Source: Monoraphidium neglectum
Lineage: Eukaryota; Chlorophyta; Chlorophyceae; Sphaeropleales; Selenastraceae
Assembly (NCBI RefSeq): GCF_000611645.1
Contig: NW_014012126.1
Coordinates: 1-13,113 of the forward strand
Length of the DNA stretch: 13,113 nucleotides
Reading direction: 5' to 3'
How positions within the stretch are numbered: position 1 is the first letter of the stretch; every line of letters starts with the position of its first letter. Shown one piece after another: positions 9,241-13,113 of this stretch. Under the pieces are notes generated by a model. The model was not told where the DNA came from. It saw only the letters and a list, made by a program, of their open reading frames with translations, and did not search any database. A program made the translations under genes and the position numbers.

Positions 9241-11666
9241 GCGTTCGTGCGCGCGCACGCGCGCGCACGTGCGCGCTCACGCAGGTAATTGCTTGTAAAA
9301 TAATTGCCCCAGTGTCGTCTGCTGCCCGTCCATCCCCCCGCCAACCCCCTCCACGTACTGCTGTACATCCACGCTTGTGCCGCGCCCACACCCACGTGTT
9401 GGACAACTTGCAGCAGCGGTTGTTCTCAAAGCAGCTCTCGTCCTGCGTGCAGCACGCCTGCTCTGACGACGTCCCGCACTGCGAGAGCGAGAGCGTGGCA
9501 AGCACGAGCAGCGCCTTCACCATCCACTCTTTCGAGCGCATCAGGGCCCCCAGCGCCCTGCCATGCCAGCACATCCATGCGTGCCCGCACCCGCGCCGAC
9601 CGCGCCCCTGGGCTAGTCGAGGCCGGTGGTGCGGCGCCCTCGCATCACAGGGTGGGGACTCAACCGCAATGATAGCAGCACCCCGCGCACCAGCTTGCTG
9701 GAGTCACATGTGGCCAGCCATGAAAAGGTGCGGCTGTCCTTGCAGCTGCCGGAGAAGCAGCGCGTGCCGGTGGGGCAGCAGAAGGCGCCTGAGTATGTGT
9801 TTTGGCACATGGCCTCTGGCGGGCAGCAGCCGCCCATCTGGGTCTTGATCACGCCGCCTGGGGACGGGCGGTGCCGCGGGCGTGCGCGGCGATGTTGATT
9901 GATTCGCACGGCGGTGGCTGCGGCCACCCGGGCTAACAGCTACAAAAACCGGCCAGCTCGCCCCGCCTACCCTCCCTGTGCCCTTGCAACCCCGGCGGGC
10001 TGGAAATGAGGCAGCGCACGGCTATGTTCATAGGATTCGCGTGGGCAAGGGTACTACATCCCGCACCCCCTTGTGCTCACCCCTGGCGCAGCACCTCTGG
10101 GTGATCGGGTCACACTCGCCCTCTGTACAGCACTGGTTCCCGCACGCAAACTCCCTGTTGCAGCAGCCGTCCGCGGTGTATGACTGCCCCGCCGCGCAGC
10201 AGCCGCCGCCGCCGGCCTGGCTCAGCGGGCAGCAGGTGCCGCCCACGCAGGAGAAGCCGTCTGGGCAGCAGGTGGAGCCGCAGATCCTGGCGGCTGGGCA
10301 GCAGTCCCCCGCAAAGCACGTCTCCCAGCTCTGCTCACAAACCAAGGGGGGTTGATGGAGTTTAGGCCTCAAAAGATCAGGGCTTGAGAGAAATCTGGTG
10401 GAAAATTACTTGCACGTGCTCGGTTGTCCTCATAGAGTGCCGCGCACACGCTTGCGTGCAAAAGATGAGTTTTGGCCCGGTACCGCAGAGTCAGGCGGGC
10501 AGCTGCTTTGAACCCCACCTGGCAGCAAGATATGCCGCAGCGCGTGCCTTCACAGGCTGCAAGGGGGCGTCCGTAACGGGCGTGGGCAGTTTTAGGGGTT
10601 TGCAAAGCTCGGGCCGGACCCTGCGGGCGAGCGTGGTGCCGCGGAAGCCTTCGCCATGGCGCGGCATCCGCTTGGCGGCCCGTGGACAAAAAGCGTGGCC
10701 AGCTGCGGCGCTTTGCAGCCGCCAGCAGGCGTCATGCCTCCTGCGGTCTCCCTGGCGCCATGAAGCAGCGGTACAGTGTTGCTTTAATGGCGAGATGTTG
10801 CTGTGTGCAATCGCATGATTCCAGCCACACACCGTCCTGGCTGGGGTCGTGGTCGTGCAGGCGCCGTGCCGACGCCGGCTGCGACCCATGAACAAGCAGC
10901 AGGCCGTCTGAAGAGGTGGCATGACGGCCGGCCCCGCTTGGCCCCGCTGCAGCGTGGACATCTGTGGACAACGGGGGTCTGCGCGCGCACGGAGGGCGGG
11001 CGGCCATGCATCGGGCCCGCCTTGCTCGTGTATTTTCTGCTGGCGCGTGCACATGTGCATGCGTGCGTGCGCGCACACACACAGACACACACACAGACAC
11101 ACACACACAGACACACACACAGACACACACACACACAGACATACTTTACACACACAACTACACACACTTACACAAATACACACACTCACACATTCACACT
11201 GACACACTCACACATACAGACACACACCCCTATGCACCCACACATAGCTGCTCAAGGCAAATTCCATCTAGTGTATGTTGCATTTGCATGCAGTCCTAAG
11301 CTGTACATGCGCGCTGCCAAGCGTAGCTTTGAAGGCATTTCGAACGCACCTTTGCGCCAGCTGCATGACAGTCAGCAGCAGCACTGCCGCCAGCGATGCA
11401 CAGGCCGCCGCCGCCCCGCATGCCTTTTGCCAAGTGCGCCGCCGCTCGTTTGCCTCTGGCGTCAGCAGCGGCGATCTGCTGGAGCGGCCGGTGTCCATAC
11501 GCTCTGATGAGCGTGATCCGCTGCGCTGCAGTACTTGCGTGCTTCGCTGCCGTGCCATCGATGCCGTCGGTGCTCGCCCTATGGCTGTGCGTGGCCGCAG
11601 AAGGCCCACGCCGTTGTCGTGAATATCTTCGGAGGTTCCCACGTCTCCACCATCTTTGTGAGACAT
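7205..11666 (-). CDS. Gene B: cysteine-rich repeat protein, tandem paralogue of gene A
   Basis: The family is unrecognised. My model joins 12 exons 5' to 3' on the minus strand: 11666-11350, 10978-10833, 10556-10519, 10330-10081, 9857-9691, 9478-9396, 9071-8961, 8780-8617, 8331-8197, 7922-7861, 7552-7483, 7317-7205. All introns are GT-AG with matching phases, and the 1656 bases encode 551 residues plus TGA. In order, the protein has an N-terminal region of about 80 polar, Arg/Ser-rich residues, a hydrophobic segment, a Cys-free linker ending RRLHDHDPSQD (gene A: RRLRDFDPSQA), a cysteine-rich body of 78 cysteines, and a Gly/Phe tail with four more. These 82 cysteines match gene A one for one. 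Exons of 167, 164, 62 and 70 bases have identical lengths in both copies. It is probably a disulfide-rich secretory or surface protein. The least certain part is exon 1 and the start of exon 2. Confidence 0.85.
7215..7317. repeat. Coding minisatellite of GGF units
   Basis: Within the last exon of gene B the DNA repeats GGCGGCTTC-like units (on the minus strand), giving GGF and GGGF peptide repeats. Such tracts often change length by slippage. Confidence 0.7.
8801..8880. repeat. Degenerate TG/CG tract in gene B intron 7
   Basis: Mixed TG, CG and CA dinucleotides lie in the intron 8781-8960, just upstream (on the minus strand) of the exon starting at 8780. Confidence 0.7.
9161..9283. repeat. 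Long TG microsatellite followed by CG/CA alternating tract, gene B intron 6
   Basis: Plus-strand TG runs cover 9162-9185 and about 9190-9234, broken by TTGCT, then change to GCGTTCGTGCGCGCGCACGC-like alternation to 9283. It lies wholly inside the 324-base intron 9072-9395, which gene A lacks. The purine-pyrimidine alternation is typical of Z-DNA-prone sequence. Confidence 0.9.
9691..9857 (-). CDS. Gene B exon 5: conserved core module
   Basis: This matches gene A exon 4 in length (167 bases) and phases (1 in, 0 out). The peptide begins GGVIKTQMGGCCPPEAMCQ and contains SRTFSWLATCD. It is the best-aligned region between the two proteins. Confidence 0.9.
10833..10978 (-). CDS. Gene B exon 2: cysteine-free linker
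   Basis: The exon enters in phase 2 after AG at 10980-10979 and leaves in phase 1 before GTGTGT. It contains HATSSDG and RRLHDHDPSQD, which align to HATSDSS and RRLRDFDPSQA in gene A's exon 5676-5576. An acceptor at CCAAG within the exon would also keep frame and shorten it, so the 5' edge is less sure than the 3' edge. Confidence 0.65.
11072..11230. repeat. CA/CACAGA microsatellite in gene B intron 1
   Basis: On the plus strand, CA runs carry a regularly spaced G (CACACAGACACAC pattern) to about 11128, then degenerate into CACTCACA-like sequence. It lies in the 371-base intron between exons 1 and 2. Confidence 0.88.
11350..11666 (-). CDS. Gene B exon 1: polar N-terminus plus hydrophobic anchor
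   Basis: From ATG 11666 (MSHKDGGDV) the frame runs 105 codons and leaves in phase 2 at AAAG|GTGCGT. After a Ser/Arg/Pro-rich stretch comes ERRRTWQK, then a hydrophobic segment of about 22 residues (ACGAAAACASLAAVLLLTVM). Basic residues before the segment fit a type II membrane anchor or a long signal peptide. Internal in-frame ATG codons, including one opening MDTGRSSRSPLLTPE, would shorten the N-terminus. Gene A has only about 28 residues before its segment. Confidence 0.65.
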
Positions 11667-12086
11667 GCTGCCACCGGGGCCAGGGCTGCCGCGGTTGACG
11701 GTCAAATTTGTGCCCTTTCTTGTGCTAGTGTCGACGTGATCGCTTCACAAATCGTTTAAAACCTTTCAGGCAGTTCGCCCGGCTGGCACCCTGATATCGC
11801 CCCGTTGAGTCACTCGGGAAGGCCGCGGGCGGGAATGACTGATCCACCAGCCGTGGATCCGCTGACAAGCTCTACAATCTCGTAGCAGCAGTGGTACAAG
11901 TGAGACACCGGGCATTTCACATTTCAACGGTGCGCTCAAACATACTGTTTTGCCACGTGCACACTGCCGCGAGCGCCCTTGTGATCAACTGCAGAGAACT
12001 GCTCACATGGCCAGGCCGATGCTGCATCACTCCCACGAACTCAAGCTTGCCAAAGTGGGTCCTGCACAACACTCAGGCCACGCTCT
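11667..12086 (-). promoter_or_regulatory. Presumed 5' region of gene B
   Basis: About 420 bases separate gene B's ATG from the putative polyadenylation signal of the next gene. A TTTTAAA string at 11757-11763 on the minus strand lies about 90 bases before the ATG and could act as a TATA-like element. No other gene is visible here. Confidence 0.35.
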
Positions 12087-12091
12087 TTACA
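12087..12091 (-). terminator. Candidate TGTAA polyadenylation signal of the rightmost gene
   Basis: Plus-strand TTACA reads TGTAA on the minus strand, 581 bases after the stop codon at 12672. It implies a 3' UTR from 12671 to about 12070. Confidence 0.45.
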
Positions 12092-12671
12092 GACATGATT
12101 GGTCTGATGCGCGAAACCCCTGATCTGTCAGATCGCAGGCCTGATTCCACGAGCCGCGTCGGCGGGGCACCGTCAACAGCAGCAAGCACTGAAGTTGCAC
12201 GCAATGTCATGTGTAGTAGTTCTGTATTTTGGCAGCGCCGCGAATCAAACAAGGCGCCAGCACACAGAAAGTTCTTCTTGACCCGTCGGCAGCGCGCGCG
12301 CCGATTTGGCGGGAGACGCGTGCGTGCTGCCAAGTGAGCCAGGAGGCGACATTCGGGCCGTGGCGCCGCCCCAAGGACCTTGCTCCGCCTCTTGTCTCCC
12401 CTCTGCTTCCAGTGCTGCAACGTAAGAAGTTCAAGGGCCCACCACACCACAAAGACGCGCGGCCCCATAGCTGCGTCCGCGCCTGTCGCACGCGACCCGC
12501 TCTGCACGGCAACCCGCGCCAGCGGGCGACCACCTACGGCCAGCCGCGGCCGCGTTGCCCCGCCCGCCAGTGCGGAGCCCTGAACCCGCCAGCCCGCTCG
12601 AGACACCGCGCCGCCTGCCACAAGTGGATGCCCCCCGTCGCCGACAGCGTCACTGTGCGTCATCAGGGCCT
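12092..12671 (-). other. 3' UTR of the ligand-binding-domain gene
   Basis: This non-coding stretch lies between the TAG stop and the TGTAA candidate. Open frames cross it on both strands but none gives a recognisable or conserved-looking protein. Confidence 0.4.
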
Positions 12672-12788
12672 CTAGAGGTCCACGTTTACGATCTGCCCGT
12701 CCTTGTTGAACTCCGCCGTGTCGTACGAGGTTGTCGGGTCGTATTTCAGATCGCCGTACGTGTCAAACGCGATGGGGCCAGACTTGCC
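12672..12788 (-). CDS. Last exon of a type I periplasmic-binding-protein-like (ANF-receptor) ligand-binding protein, partial
   Basis: The exon begins after TTTTCACAG (AG at 12790-12789) in phase 0 and encodes 38 residues before TAG at 12674-12672. The peptide GKSGPIAFDTYGD, followed by an aromatic-rich stretch and DGQIVNVDL, matches the pattern at the C-terminus of LivJ/LivK-type and ANF-receptor ligand-binding domains: SGP[IL]xFDxxGD, then a strand ending in DGxxV. In algae such domains occur in receptor-like and cyclase-linked proteins; this one ends right after the domain, so no C-terminal effector follows it. The short length keeps the assignment tentative. The preceding exon could not be identified within the remaining 325 bases. 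Confidence 0.5.
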   Translation of the reverse strand, partial: GKSGPIAFDTYGDLKYDPTTSYDTAEFNKDGQIVNVDL

Positions 12789-13092
12789 CTGTGAAAAGGA
12801 GTCACAAGCCGCACGTGCTCGTTTCAGAGTTGCCGCGTGCACGTCACAGGCCAGGGGTACGGCAGCCGTACGAACGCGATCGCGTGAGAAGCCCGCACGC
12901 TTCGGAGCAGCGACGATGGCGGCTCGCAGCAAAGGCTGTGCCCTGCAGCATGTGAGTTGCCCTCCCTGCCCCTGCAGCTAATGCTGCCCACAGCCCATGA
13001 TCCAACCCAGCCTTACCCCTCAGGAGGCCACGTAATCCAATCTGCAGCAATCCTTTACAACCCCATCCGCACCAAACCCCGTGAGGACCCCA
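12789..13092 (-). other. Intron and possible unresolved upstream exon of the ligand-binding-domain gene
   Basis: A minus-strand frame from about 13087 to 13023 stays open (TGFGADGVVKDCCRLDYVAS then TGA) and a GTAAGG donor-like string follows. I could not join it in phase 0 to the exon at 12788, so no exon is called. Confidence 0.25.
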
Positions 13093-13113
13093 ACCCCCCC
13101 CCCCCCCCCCCCC
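13093..13113. other. Poly-C run at the window edge
   Basis: A homopolymer of about 20 C ends the window. It may be a real tract or a sequencing/assembly limit. Confidence 0.6.

Noticed and set aside
9141..9288. Val/Cys repeat peptide encoded by the TG tract as a protein
   Set aside because: It is a translation of an intronic microsatellite.
9396..9556. Apparent signal-peptide start of a separate gene (MVKALLVLATLSLSQ running into CGTSSEQACC)
   Set aside because: The hydrophobic stretch lies in intron 5 of gene B just before the acceptor at 9480-9479. The phase 0 exon starting at 9478 joins the upstream exon ending at 9691, exactly as in gene A (4696 to 4334). The hydrophobic reading comes from a pyrimidine-rich splice tract.
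2185..11666. One giant gene instead of two
   Set aside because: Gene B has an in-frame TGA after its Gly-rich tail at 7205, and gene A restarts with its own ATG and hydrophobic exon at 6082, repeating the whole block order.

Overview
The window looks like nuclear DNA from a GC-rich green alga (Chlorophyta). The evidence is short GT-AG introns interrupting nearly every reading frame, TGTAA polyadenylation pentamers after two of the genes, abundant TG/CA microsatellites, and a plant/algal-type ribosomal protein tail. No bacterial operon, tRNA, rRNA, CRISPR or transposase is visible. Almost every long continuous ORF is a by-product of GC-rich sequence; the real genes appear only when exons are joined at matching phases.

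Layout, left to right. Positions 1-1180 hold the end of a plus-strand gene: a microsatellite-bearing last intron, the final exon of a 40S ribosomal protein SA (uS2) homologue ending at 880, and a 3' UTR with a CAG repeat and a TGTAA signal at 1161-1165. Positions 2185-6082 and 7205-11666 hold two minus-strand paralogues in head-to-tail tandem, called gene A (11 exons, 472 residues) and gene B (12 exons, 551 residues). Each encodes an N-terminal hydrophobic signal or anchor, a long cysteine-rich region and a glycine-rich tail ending in CC-x(5,6)-C. At 12672-12788 is the last exon of a third minus-strand gene, whose peptide resembles the C-terminus of a type I periplasmic-binding-protein / ANF-receptor ligand-binding domain. 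Its 3' UTR probably runs to a TGTAA at 12087-12091. The window ends in a run of C that may be a contig or gap edge.

The main discovery is the A/B pair. Both contain the same 82 aligned cysteines, often arranged as CC-x5-C-x4, a 12-residue period. All reconstructed exon phases close, and total CDS lengths are multiples of three (1419 and 1656). Nine introns are shared in position and phase, while three are present in only one copy. I do not recognise the family. Its architecture suggests a disulfide-rich protein of the secretory pathway, cell surface or cell wall; this is inference from sequence layout only.
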